Source: Candidatus Latescibacterota bacterium (GTDB lineage Bacteria > Latescibacterota > UBA2968 > GCA-2709665). Taken from it: DNA of 41,748 nt. A program made the translations under genes and the position numbers. This document shows, piece by piece, positions 34,807 through 41,748 of the stretch; within the stretch, counting starts at the first letter, position 1; every line of letters begins with the position of its first letter. The notes beneath the pieces are model-generated. The model was not told where the DNA came from. It worked only from the letters and a program-made list of their open reading frames with translations, and did no database searches. The DNA lies in contig JAGWBX010000025.1 in assembly GCA_021295655.1 (NCBI GenBank), positions 28,211 through 69,958 on the forward strand, in the 5' to 3' direction.

Positions 34807-35913
34807 CTATATGCTTCCGGCATTAGCGTATTCTTCCAGCACCTCTCTGTCGATTTCGATTCCAAGCCCCGGACCCTGTAACACCGCCACGTCCCCGTCC
34901 ACTGCCCTGATCGGTTCTCTGGCGAGTTCCGTACGCAGCCGGTTTTCTGTCATATCGAATTCCAACAGCGATGGAAAAGGATTCAGCGTATCCGGCGAGT
35001 CGGGCAGGGTTGCCTGCCAGTGTATCGTCGCGGCCAGGCGAATACTGGTTCCCCACATGTGAGGCAGCACCCGCACGTGGTTGTCGCTTGCAAGCGCGGC
35101 AACTCTCCGGCACTCCGTAAACCCGCCCGCGTCGCTGATGTCCGGCTGCACGATATCCAGCCCCCGCTCCTGGATCAGGTTTCGGAACGCCCACCTGCCC
35201 TGCAGGGCCTCGCCGCCGGCAACGCGCACCCCCAGCGCCTGACGGATCTCGCGATAGCCGGAAACGTCGTCGGTTGAGATCGGTTCCTCGTACCACAGCA
35301 GGTCGTTCTCCATCAGCCGACGCCCCACGTGGATCGCCGTGCCGGTATCGTAGCCGCAATTGGCATCCACGGCAAGCAGAATTGAATCGCCGATCGCCCC
35401 TCGAACCGCGGCCGTGTTCGTGACGTCGTAGTCCACGCCGAATCCGATTTTCATCTTCACCGCCCGGAACCCCATATCCACGTACGACGCCGCCTCATCC
35501 GCCAACGTCCGTGTCATATCGGCCTTTCGCTGCAGGAACAACCCGCTGGCGTATGCCGGAATCCGATCCCGGAACCCGCCACCCAGGAGCCTGTAGATGG
35601 GCATCTCGAGTGTCCTGCCCACAATATCCCACAGCGCGATATCCACGGCGCTCAGCTCCGAAAAACCCACGCCGCCCCGCAGATACAGGTCGTTCCAGAT
35701 GACTTCGATATCAAACGGGTCCCGGCCCACGAGCCGGTCCCGCACCGCCGTTTCGTTCAGATTCGAAACCCCTTCGCCCCAACCCGTCACACCCGCGTCG
35801 GTGATGACCTCGATCACACCGGCGGTCCGTGCCGTATTCCAGGCGATCGAATTCGCGAACGGCTCTGCCAGCGGATACCGAAGATTGTAAACCTTGATGT
35901 CGGTAATCTTCAT
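34807..35913 (-). CDS. Mandelate racemase/muconate lactonizing enzyme family protein
   Basis: A 368-residue enolase-superfamily enzyme, probably a sugar-acid dehydratase or racemase. The TIM-barrel residues are visible: Lys153/Lys155 in VKMKIGF, Asp183 in VDANCGYD, Glu209 in WYEEPIS, Glu235 in GGEALQG and His285 in LPHMWG. The KxK plus C-terminal His arrangement fits the mandelate-racemase or sugar-dehydratase subgroup. Only 19 bp separate it from the upstream unrecognised gene, so they are likely co-transcribed. The substrate must come from biochemistry or closer homologues. Confidence 0.88.
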   Translation of the reverse strand: MKITDIKVYNLRYPLAEPFANSIAWNTARTAGVIEVITDAGVTGWGEGVSNLNETAVRDRLVGRDPFDIEVIWNDLYLRGGVGFSELSAVDIALWDIVGRTLEMPIYRLLGGGFRDRIPAYASGLFLQRKADMTRTLADEAASYVDMGFRAVKMKIGFGVDYDVTNTAAVRGAIGDSILLAVDANCGYDTGTAIHVGRRLMENDLLWYEEPISTDDVSGYREIRQALGVRVAGGEALQGRWAFRNLIQERGLDIVQPDISDAGGFTECRRVAALASDNHVRVLPHMWGTSIRLAATIHWQATLPDSPDTLNPFPSLLEFDMTENRLRTELAREPIRAVDGDVAVLQGPGLGIEIDREVLEEYANAGSI

Positions 35914-35932
35914 TTTGCTTCACAAACCGGCT

Positions 35933-36736
35933 TCAAACCGGAGTCCGCCGGCGGCTGTACTCGACCGCCTCGGGAAACCGTATCGTCAGATGGCTCAGGG
36001 CCTCGGCGATTTCGCACTCGCAGGCCGTGGCGGGGTAAGGCAACGTACATGTGGCGCGAAATTGTCGTCCGTTCCCGGCATGAAAATCGCCGCGCCGGTC
36101 CATGAACTGCCCCCAGTGCCCCATTGTATAGCCGATATGGGGATTCACCACCTCGCTCTTCGCCCAACGGGCGGGAAACAGCGACCGGAAACGCGGCGTT
36201 GAATTCATCCAGCTGCTGCAACGAACGATCATGATATCGGGTCGCCGCGTCCGTGAATCCTGGAGCATTCGGATCAGCGACGCTGCGAACGGTATGAACA
36301 TTTCACTCAGCGGCGATCTGGGCCGGTAGACATTGTCGATATGGATATTCAATCGACCCGTACCCGTATAGTCGTAAGACCAGCATTCGTAGGGTCGATC
36401 TCCCGAGAGACCGTCGCCGGCCACCTTAAGACGGGCTTCAAGATAGGGCCACAGCAGCTTCAGGCCGTCCTCTTCGAATCCGTCGGTTGCCGCGTCGTTC
36501 TTATGCTGCGAGTACAGGGCCGCCAGCCGTGGGGGGGCGGGGCGCCCGGGGTGTTGTTTTCCGTCGTAAAATGAGGTGTTCCTGAAAATATTGACCCGCT
36601 TGTTCACCACGTCGGCAAAGGGCTCTGAGCCGGTTTTTGCCCGGCGCCATACGTACCAGAGGGAAAGCCTGGTGAATCCCTTCACGTAGCGACAACGAAC
36701 CGTATCCATACCGGGCGCCGGATGTTCGGCCTCCAT
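35933..36736 (-). CDS. Conserved-looking protein of unknown function
   Basis: I do not recognise this 267-residue protein. It is soluble in appearance, without a signal peptide or membrane helix. Its C-terminal half is rich in Trp, His, Cys and Arg: NIHIDNVYRPRSPLSEM (about 132-148), then a CSSWMNS segment, PHIGYTMGHWGQFMDRRGDFH, and a final CECEIAEAL. The His/Asp/Cys clusters could bind a metal, though no known motif is matched. It sits in the middle of a leftward sugar-acid-type operon, 35 bp downstream of a 3-hydroxyisobutyrate-dehydrogenase-like gene and 19 bp before an enolase-superfamily gene, and the reading frame is clean. A start at residue 10 (Met) is possible. Confidence 0.7.
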   Translation of the reverse strand: MEAEHPAPGMDTVRCRYVKGFTRLSLWYVWRRAKTGSEPFADVVNKRVNIFRNTSFYDGKQHPGRPAPPRLAALYSQHKNDAATDGFEEDGLKLLWPYLEARLKVAGDGLSGDRPYECWSYDYTGTGRLNIHIDNVYRPRSPLSEMFIPFAASLIRMLQDSRTRRPDIMIVRCSSWMNSTPRFRSLFPARWAKSEVVNPHIGYTMGHWGQFMDRRGDFHAGNGRQFRATCTLPYPATACECEIAEALSHLTIRFPEAVEYSRRRTPV

Positions 36737-36771
36737 ACCATTGGGTACGACGGGACGCGTGCGAAGTGCCT

Positions 36772-37662
36772 CTATCCTCTACCCGGAAACGTCAATTCGG
36801 CCACGCCCGACTTATCAAGTTCGCCTTTGCCGATTTCAATCATGCGGTCGAACTGCCCTTTTGTGGCGACGGCAAGCGGCAGATTCAACCCGGCATCATG
36901 GGCCAGGTCCAGAGCGATACCCGAGTCTTTTGCAGCGTGCGCAGAGGAAAAGTAACACTCGTGGTCCCTCGCCACCATGTCCTCCCCGTCCGTTTCAAGG
37001 ACGCGGGAATTGGCGCCAGTCTGTGAGAAGACCTGCTGCAGCATCTCCAGATCGAGACCCAGAGCCGCCCCCAGCCCAAGCCCCTCCGCGAGGCCTGCCG
37101 TATTGATATTCATCACCATATTGACAAGCGCCTTGACCTGCGCCGCCTGTCCGGCCTCGCCGATGTACTTCAAATCCGTGCTCATCGACTCCAGAATCGG
37201 GTGCACGTCGTTGAAGACTTCCTTCCTGCCGCCGCACATGAGATAAAGTGTGCCTTCCCGGGCCTGGGTGATACTGCTTGCCATACACCCTTCAAGGCTT
37301 CTCGCACCCGCCGCCTCCGCCATGGCCTGGACGTCAACGTGCACCTGCGGGGCGATGGTTGCGCAATTGATGAAGACCTTTCCGTTTGCGCCGCAGAGCA
37401 GACTGTCGCCCTCGGCTGAAAATACCGCCCGCATCGCGTCGTCGTCGGTGACCACGGTAATTATCTGGTCCGCCGCCGCGGTGACACCCGCCAGCGTCTC
37501 TGATGCCTCACACCCGAGTTCACGAGCCAGTTCGGCCGCCGCATCCGATCGGACGTCGTATACTGAAGTCACGGAAAATCCGTCGTCCTTCAGATGCCTT
37601 GCAATAATGGCGCCCATCCGACCGACACCCACCACACCGATTCTGAAATCAGAAGTTCCCAT
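36772..37662 (-). CDS. 3-hydroxyisobutyrate dehydrogenase-like NAD(P)-dependent oxidoreductase
   Basis: A 296-residue beta-hydroxyacid dehydrogenase-fold protein. The coenzyme site is VGVGRMGAIIARH (11-23) and the catalytic-type lysine is Lys177 in AAQVKALVNM. However, the substrate motif DAPVSGG is replaced by LEGCMASS (123-130), while the following AREGTLYLMCGG is normal; this suggests a changed substrate or mechanism. The start at 37662 has GGAGGG four bases upstream; longer frames lack support. It heads the four-gene core of the leftward run and differs from the canonical family member at 31.9 kb. Confidence 0.82.
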   Translation of the reverse strand: MGTSDFRIGVVGVGRMGAIIARHLKDDGFSVTSVYDVRSDAAAELARELGCEASETLAGVTAAADQIITVVTDDDAMRAVFSAEGDSLLCGANGKVFINCATIAPQVHVDVQAMAEAAGARSLEGCMASSITQAREGTLYLMCGGRKEVFNDVHPILESMSTDLKYIGEAGQAAQVKALVNMVMNINTAGLAEGLGLGAALGLDLEMLQQVFSQTGANSRVLETDGEDMVARDHECYFSSAHAAKDSGIALDLAHDAGLNLPLAVATKGQFDRMIEIGKGELDKSGVAELTFPGRG

Positions 37663-37745
37663 GATACCCTCCGGCATACGAAGAGCGTTCAACTGCCGGC
37701 CCCCTTCCGGCGCAGCCAACGGTCGAACGCTCCGTTCTGAACAAC

Positions 37746-38180
37746 CTACAGGCTATTGTGGAATTCCGTCCAATCGTCCAGATTGTTCAGGTTCACCGCG
37801 TCCAGGATCGACCCGTCGTCCGCCACCCCGGCCGCCGACAGAATCGAGCCTCGTGTTTCGTCGTCGTGGTGATACCCGAGAATGGCCGCATTGGAAGCGT
37901 CGATCTCTTCCTGCGGTATGCTGCCGCCGCGCTGACCCACCACCCAGTTCTCAAACTCGATATACGTCGGCAGGTTGCCTTTTACGTAGTCAACCGCCGC
38001 ATCCCGATCCACTTTCAGTCCGTCGAGCACCATCTGGTCGTAACCGGCGCCGCATTCGGGATAGTCGTCCGCCAATTGGCCCTTCGCGGAAAGCGTCAGC
38101 TTCAACCACAACCTGGGGAGGTGGATGGCGCCGAGAGGCCCCGCAACACCGGAACTGATCAGGGGAATTGTGCCTGCCAT
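37746..38180 (-). CDS. DUF5069-like protein
   Basis: A 144-residue soluble protein whose first half, GPLGAIHLPRLWLKL (14-28) then CGAGYDQMVLDGLKVD and a W-containing helix, resembles DUF5069 family proteins of unknown function. The second half is Asn/Asp-rich. A strong AAGGAG precedes the ATG at 38180. A near-perfect TTGACA promoter lies about 120 bp upstream. It is 83 bp before the dehydrogenase gene, so it may lead the leftward run, but could equally be a separate unit. Family assignment is tentative. Confidence 0.6.
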   Translation of the reverse strand: MAGTIPLISSGVAGPLGAIHLPRLWLKLTLSAKGQLADDYPECGAGYDQMVLDGLKVDRDAAVDYVKGNLPTYIEFENWVVGQRGGSIPQEEIDASNAAILGYHHDDETRGSILSAAGVADDGSILDAVNLNNLDDWTEFHNSL

Positions 38181-38278
38181 CGTGTGTCTCCTTCTGAATT
38201 TGGGGAGTTTAATTCGATAGGAAACCGCATCATGGACACCGCGGCCGATGCACCCCCGTTCACCGGCCTGAGTGCCAC

Positions 38279-38307
38279 ATAAATGTACAGGATGGAACCC
38301 CTGTCAA
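38279..38307 (-). promoter_or_regulatory. Candidate sigma70-type promoter for the leftward run
   Basis: On the minus strand, a perfect TTGACA (38307-38302) is followed after 17 nt by ATTTAT (38284-38279), about 100 bp before the DUF5069-like start. The -35 is consensus; the -10 is weak. Pattern-based only. Confidence 0.4.
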
Positions 38308-38339
38308 CATGAAAAACGCCGGACGCGGGCTCCGGCCCT

Positions 38340-38495
38340 GTCCGCCCGCTGAAAAAGCCCATCCGGGCTGCCTGCCTGTGCGGTGCACGCTTGCCTGCGC
38401 GCAGCGCGCAAGCAGGCAGACAGGCGTCCGGTCCTTGCAGTCCAGATACTGCGTTGCGCTCCCTCGCCTGCACAGCGGCTTCTTCAACGGACTGC
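38340..38495. repeat. Repeat-family copy with altered interior
   Basis: The left end CCCGCTGAAAAAGCCCATCC and the right end GGCTTCTTCAACGGACTGC are inverted and match the element at 2929 with a few changes. TGCGTTGCGCTCCCT is conserved inside. A second nested palindrome (GCCTGCCTG near 38370 to CAGGCAGACAGGC near 38424) replaces the central hairpin. TA flanks are absent. Confidence 0.65.
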
Positions 38496-38563
38496 TGTGG
38501 GGCGAACGACGAGGGGGCCCAACCCGCCACGTGCCTGCTGCACCTGGCGTTTTGAACGTCGTA

Positions 38564-38608
38564 CACAAAACAAGCGGATGAGAAGGACTCTCATCCGCTT
38601 GTTTTGTG
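38564..38608 (-). terminator. Bidirectional rho-independent terminator
   Basis: Two perfect 20-nt inverted arms (38564-38583 and 38589-38608) enclose a 5-nt loop, AGGAC. The stem core GCGGATGAGA is flanked by A-rich and T-rich tracts, so it reads as an intrinsic terminator in both directions. It lies 56 bp beyond the stop of the bifunctional-nuclease gene on the minus strand. Confidence 0.75.
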
Positions 38609-38628
38609 CAGGGTAATTTCATGCGCCG

Positions 38629-38685
38629 CAGCCGGTTGAAAAAGTCCATTCGGGCTGCGACTGTTAGCGGCTGTTCTTCAACCGG
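38629..38685. repeat. Partial repeat-family copy overlapping a gene end
   Basis: CAGCCGGTTGAAAAAGTCC followed by ATTCGGGCTGCG matches the left end of the element at 2929. An inverted TTCAACCGG at 38677-38685 lies inside the last codons of the nuclease gene, so the pair may form a short hairpin across the stop codon. Confidence 0.5.
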
Positions 38686-39329
38686 TCGATTTCGTCCCGC
38701 AGCCGCCCGGCCTCTTCGTAACGTTCCTGCCGGCTGGCCTGTTCCATCTTGCGACGGAGATCGTCGATGCGAATCTCGACGGGGTCTCCGGTATCTGCTG
38801 TCCCGCTCCTGGGAACTTCCGCGATCGTCATTACGGCTTCTTCCGTTTCCTCGCCAAGTTTTGGCGGCGCCCAGGCTTCGATCGATTCCGGCTCCTCTGC
38901 GTCCCCTCCCGGCCGCTCCTCGTGTCCGGCTTCGGTGAGAACCGCCTCCGATACGTAGATGGCCGCTTCGTAACGTAGCGCCAGGGCAACGCAATCGCTC
39001 GGACGGGCGTCTACCCGCCAACGCTTTGAACCGCGCGCGAGCGCCAGTTCCGCGTAGAAGATTCCTTTTTTCAATGCCACAATGTAAACGCCTTCTATTG
39101 TGGTGTCCAGCTGACCCAGAATGGACCGGACCAGGTCGTGTGTAAGCGGGCGCGGCGGGCGTTCGTTCGTCAGTTCCGCGTAGATGGCGCTGGCTTCCAT
39201 CAGTCCGATCACGATCGGCAGCAGCACGTTGTGCTCGCTGTTGCAAAGCCAGATCATACGCGGCTGGGAGACCTGTACAGGTCGCAGCGCGTTCAACGTT
39301 CGATCCATGTCGATCTTGACTTCAACCAT
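38664..39329 (-). CDS. Bifunctional nuclease (BFN/DUF151) domain protein with UVR motif
   Basis: A 221-residue protein. Residues 1-135 form a BFN/DUF151 domain: LCNSEHNVLLPIVIG (28-42), the HDL-VRSIL helix and the signature VDARPSDCVALALR (106-119). An acidic linker follows, and residues 189-218 form a UVR (UvrB/UvrC-type) helical hairpin ending RYEEAGRLRDEIDRLK. Plant BFN members have RNase and DNase activity; bacterial BFN-UVR proteins are little studied. The start at 39329 has GGAGGA five bases upstream. A repeat fragment and a strong terminator follow the stop. Confidence 0.87.
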   Translation of the reverse strand: MVEVKIDMDRTLNALRPVQVSQPRMIWLCNSEHNVLLPIVIGLMEASAIYAELTNERPPRPLTHDLVRSILGQLDTTIEGVYIVALKKGIFYAELALARGSKRWRVDARPSDCVALALRYEAAIYVSEAVLTEAGHEERPGGDAEEPESIEAWAPPKLGEETEEAVMTIAEVPRSGTADTGDPVEIRIDDLRRKMEQASRQERYEEAGRLRDEIDRLKNSR

Positions 39330-39418
39330 CTGCTTCCTCCGGTATCTCATTTCCCCGGAACGCGGTCAGCAATATACGAAAGCCAGATTCCCCGACAAGG
39401 GTAATTTTCGCCCTTTTT

Positions 39419-40717
39419 TTAAACGCACTGCGCCGCGAACCGTTCCATCTGCCGAACACACACCGCCTCGAGTCGTTCGGCACTTCCAGGCGCAACCCGC
39501 GACCAGGGTCCGGCAACCACCTCGTAACCGCCCTCCTCATACGCTCTGTGGATTGGGAAATACCCCACCCATCCGTTCGCGTTGCCCGTTACGAACCATG
39601 CGCCGGCCTGTTTGATTGCAAGCCCGGTCTCGACGAACACCTCCCCGGGGAGTGCGGCCCAGCGCAATCGGCCCAGCGCCATGGCCTGGACCTCGACCTG
39701 AAGCGGACCCTCAGCGAGTTTGCGTGCAAGCCGCAACGCCAGGCGGTTTTCGAAGGACGGATTCCGCGCCGCGGCTTTCTCAGCCGACGCCAGCGACGGA
39801 CAGGGCCTCGCGTCCAGTTCCAGTGGTTCCGTGTTATAAGCCACCCGGGCAGAACAGATCGGAGGGCGCTTTTTCATGCGGGCGATCTCATCCAGCGTGG
39901 CTCTGCCCAGCGTTCGCCCAATCCGGGACACGTCATCGAAGCCGGTCGTCACGTGAATCGAGTTGACGTTGCCGCACGCGCCGTTGACGAAGAGACACGC
40001 TGCGCCATTGAGGCCCGCTTCCACAGAAGCCGCGAGGGCGCCTGGATAATCGGCCGACACCGGCGGAAGCAGCATGGCCACGACGGGATGTGCGGCATAA
40101 TTTACCATCACGGCCTGCGGTTGTCCGGTCGGGGTTTCGAGATAGAGTACGGTCAGGGCCTCGTCGATAGCCCAGGGGCCGGCCGCCGCCGGCTGCGGCA
40201 ATGCCCCGCCACGGTTCAGCGAGCCGTCCTTCAAAAGAATTCGCCGATGCCGGGCTACCCCCGGCACCCGGGTCACCCCGGCGTAGGCCCGGACCGCCAC
40301 CCGCTTTTCCCACGCCTCGGTAACCGTGGACGCCAGCGTCTCCAGGTGTCCTTCCAACCAGTCCTGAATCCCCTCCGTTTCCCGGAACGGCGTCAACCCC
40401 AGCGTCTCGGGCGTGGAGTGGGAATGGGTGGCCGACAGCATCACGCCTTCCGGTGAAAGGCCTGTCCGGTTGGCAATCCGCGAACGCAACTCCGCCGTAA
40501 AGTTCCGGTCCGGACCCAGAATCGCGTTGTCGTATCCGATCGCATCCACGGACAGCACCGCAATCGACCTGTGACCGTCGTCGAGCACAAGGGCCCTCGC
40601 GTACAGGTCGTCGTGAACGCCGTCGAACGGCTCGCAGGTGCCGTTCCCGGACGACGTCAGATACGGCACCCAGGTGGGCGGGGTAACACACCGCTTTGCC
40701 GCGCCTGCCTTCAGCAA
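39419..40717 (-). CDS. Neutral/alkaline ceramidase-fold protein, probably not a ceramidase
   Basis: A 432-residue protein matching the N-terminal domain of neutral/alkaline ceramidases (PF04734). The metal-site block SATHSHSTPET (95-105, His98 and His100) and His210 in NYAAHPVV are present. The ceramidase nucleophile hexapeptide GDVSPN appears as GNVNSI (249-254), so the catalytic Ser is Asn. There is no signal peptide and no C-terminal ceramidase domain. Start is TTG at 40717 with GGAGG nine bases upstream. A different hydrolytic role, perhaps on sugars or phosphoesters, is possible. It is divergent from the TIM-barrel gene at 40847. Confidence 0.75.
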   Translation of the reverse strand: MLKAGAAKRCVTPPTWVPYLTSSGNGTCEPFDGVHDDLYARALVLDDGHRSIAVLSVDAIGYDNAILGPDRNFTAELRSRIANRTGLSPEGVMLSATHSHSTPETLGLTPFRETEGIQDWLEGHLETLASTVTEAWEKRVAVRAYAGVTRVPGVARHRRILLKDGSLNRGGALPQPAAAGPWAIDEALTVLYLETPTGQPQAVMVNYAAHPVVAMLLPPVSADYPGALAASVEAGLNGAACLFVNGACGNVNSIHVTTGFDDVSRIGRTLGRATLDEIARMKKRPPICSARVAYNTEPLELDARPCPSLASAEKAAARNPSFENRLALRLARKLAEGPLQVEVQAMALGRLRWAALPGEVFVETGLAIKQAGAWFVTGNANGWVGYFPIHRAYEEGGYEVVAGPWSRVAPGSAERLEAVCVRQMERFAAQCV

Positions 40718-40846
40718 GGTTGGGTACCTCCATTCACTCCCGGGAACGGGACGGGGCGCGTGATGGGCTGGATTGACCGAGCGCCAACCGGAACCGGGTT
40801 GACACGGATGGATATATTTCGCACATTCGTCAAGGGAGGAAAACCA

Positions 40847-41671
40847 ATGGAACTATCTCTTTCCGTGCGCGTTGCCGAAAGCTTCAGCAACAAACGGGTC
40901 GTGGACATACAACTGCCCGACCTGGCGGGCATTGCAAGAAGGGCCGGATATACGGCGCTATGCATGCGCGCCTCGGTCGTCGGCGTTGGGAGCGCGCCGG
41001 AAACCGTGGAATCCGCCCGCACGCTCCTTGGACGCGAAGGCCTTGCGGTCTCAATGGTCACCGGCGACTTTGCGGTTCCCGAAAACGGAGACGACGGCCC
41101 GGGTTGCCTGCGGAACATTACGCCGTACCTCGACCTGGCGCAGGCCCTCGGATCCGATCTGATTCGCGTCTGCATCAAGACCGAGGGCGACGTCCCGTTT
41201 GCGCGACAATCCGCCGACGAGGCCGCCGAGCGGAACATCCGCCTCGCCCACCAGAGCCATACCCTCAGCCTGTTCGAAACCGTTGAAGGCTCCCTGCGCG
41301 TCCTCAGAAAAATAGGAAGAGCCAATTTCGGACTGATCTACGAACCCGCCAACCTTGCCCTGTGCGGGGAAGATTACGGGCCGGACACCCTGCGTGAGTT
41401 TCAGCCGTACCTGTTCAATGTCTACCTGCAGAACCACGCGCCCCATCCCGATGGCGACATGCCGATGACCACCTGGGCCAACGGCACCTTGATGTCCATC
41501 CTGCGTCCCCTCGATGCCGCCGGGGGCATTGACTTCGGCAGGGTCTTCGAGGGGCTGCAAGCCATCTCCTACGGGGGATACGTCACGGTACATCAAGCGT
41601 TCGGCGGGCGCCAGACGCCTGACGAGGCCGCCACCCGCTCCGCACGATTCCTGAAGTCGTTCATCGTTTAA
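40847..41671 (+). CDS. Sugar phosphate isomerase/epimerase-like TIM-barrel protein
   Basis: A 274-residue xylose-isomerase-like (AP-endonuclease family 2) TIM barrel. The strands ALCMRAS, LIRVCIK, FGLIYEPANL and the C-terminal YVTVHQAFGG carry the usual acidic and His metal ligands. Family members epimerise or isomerise keto-sugars and inososes, and often accompany Gfo/Idh/MocA enzymes. The start at 40847 has AGGGAGGA seven bases upstream; an earlier in-frame ATG is not supported. The stop codon is formed at the edge of a repeat copy that continues past the window end. Confidence 0.82.
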   Translation: MELSLSVRVAESFSNKRVVDIQLPDLAGIARRAGYTALCMRASVVGVGSAPETVESARTLLGREGLAVSMVTGDFAVPENGDDGPGCLRNITPYLDLAQALGSDLIRVCIKTEGDVPFARQSADEAAERNIRLAHQSHTLSLFETVEGSLRVLRKIGRANFGLIYEPANLALCGEDYGPDTLREFQPYLFNVYLQNHAPHPDGDMPMTTWANGTLMSILRPLDAAGGIDFGRVFEGLQAISYGGYVTVHQAFGGRQTPDEAATRSARFLKSFIV

Positions 41672-41748
41672 CAGTCCGTTGATAAAGTCGCTCTGCAGGC
41701 GAGGCCGAGTCATTGTGACCGTAGACAAGGCGCGCGACCGCGTCGAAT
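41669..41748 (+). repeat. Repeat-family copy truncated by the window end
   Basis: TA then ACAGTCCGTTGATAAAGTC and GCTCTGC, followed by GACAAGGCGCGCGACCGCG, reproduces the reverse complement of the right half of the 2929 element, interior included. The first TA is part of the TAA stop of the preceding gene. The other end lies beyond the window. Confidence 0.65.

Larger units (their letters stand above)
38181..38663. other. Gene-free stretch: promoter, repeats and terminator
   Basis: This 483-bp gap holds no gene I can support. From left to right it contains the candidate minus-strand promoter, a repeat-family copy (38340-38495), a perfect 20-bp hairpin (38564-38608) and most of a repeat fragment that runs into the nuclease gene (38629-38685). 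Short open frames here are shadows of the repeats. Confidence 0.7.

Noticed and set aside
38260..39246. 328-residue minus-strand frame across the gene-free stretch
   Set aside because: It is made of translated repeats and a shadow of the bifunctional-nuclease gene.

Overview
This 41.7-kb, GC-rich window is bacterial chromosome with about 35 protein genes, mostly intact, on both strands. I see no rRNA, tRNA, CRISPR array, prophage or complete insertion sequence. The gene mix includes a DacZ-like c-di-AMP synthase, futalosine-route menaquinone genes, two phytanoyl-CoA-dioxygenase-type hydroxylases and a heparinase-type lyase. It also has ceramidase-fold, Gfo/Idh/MocA and enolase-superfamily proteins, a DUF4954 protein and a secreted subtilase with a dockerin-like tail. 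That repertoire resembles uncultured FCB-related or sponge/soil lineages such as Latescibacterota or Poribacteria. This is an inference from gene content, not a taxonomic proof.

Layout. 1-2.9 kb (+): diadenylate cyclase, DUF1854 protein, membrane glycosyltransferase. 2.9-3.1 kb: a 145-bp inverted-repeat element. 3.1-14.9 kb (-): secreted subtilase, MFS transporter, short CbiX chelatase, heparinase II/III-like lyase, phytoene-desaturase-like flavoprotein, TrpD2/YbiB-like protein. 15-17.2 kb (+): orphan ModA and a Gfo/Idh/MocA oxidoreductase. 17.3-20.3 kb: PhyH (-), then ornithine-cyclodeaminase-like protein and class-C beta-lactamase-fold hydrolase (+). 20.4-24.3 kb: PRPP synthetase (-), divergent from a TruC-like pseudouridine synthase, GT9 glycosyltransferase and second PhyH (+). 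24.4-32.8 kb: DUF4954 beta-helix protein (-), divergent from a seven-gene rightward run: nagB, acyl carrier protein, 2-isopropylmalate-synthase-like enzyme, Ldh-type dehydrogenase, mqnB, mqnD, hydroxyacid dehydrogenase. 32.9-38.2 kb (-): a six-gene run of DUF5069-like protein, 3-hydroxyisobutyrate-dehydrogenase-like enzyme, unrecognised protein, enolase-superfamily enzyme, DegT aminotransferase, nitroreductase. 38.2-38.7 kb: a gene-free stretch with a promoter, repeat copies and a perfect hairpin terminator. 38.7-41.7 kb: bifunctional-nuclease/UVR protein and ceramidase-fold protein (-), sugar-isomerase-like TIM barrel (+).

How the genes fit together. MqnB and MqnD place the organism on the futalosine route to menaquinone. 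NagB next to the divergent DUF4954 gene hints at amino-sugar metabolism. The lyase, racemase/dehydratase, dehydrogenase, aminotransferase and isomerase genes suggest breakdown and remodelling of complex sugars and sugar acids. The most distinctive non-coding feature is a short repeat family (core CCGTTGAAAAAGTC) with six copies or fragments, several placed exactly at stop codons. No complete undescribed system is demonstrated. The best leads are the repeat family, the ACP/2-IPM-synthase-like pair in the menaquinone run, the unrecognised 267-residue protein and the TrpD2-like protein.
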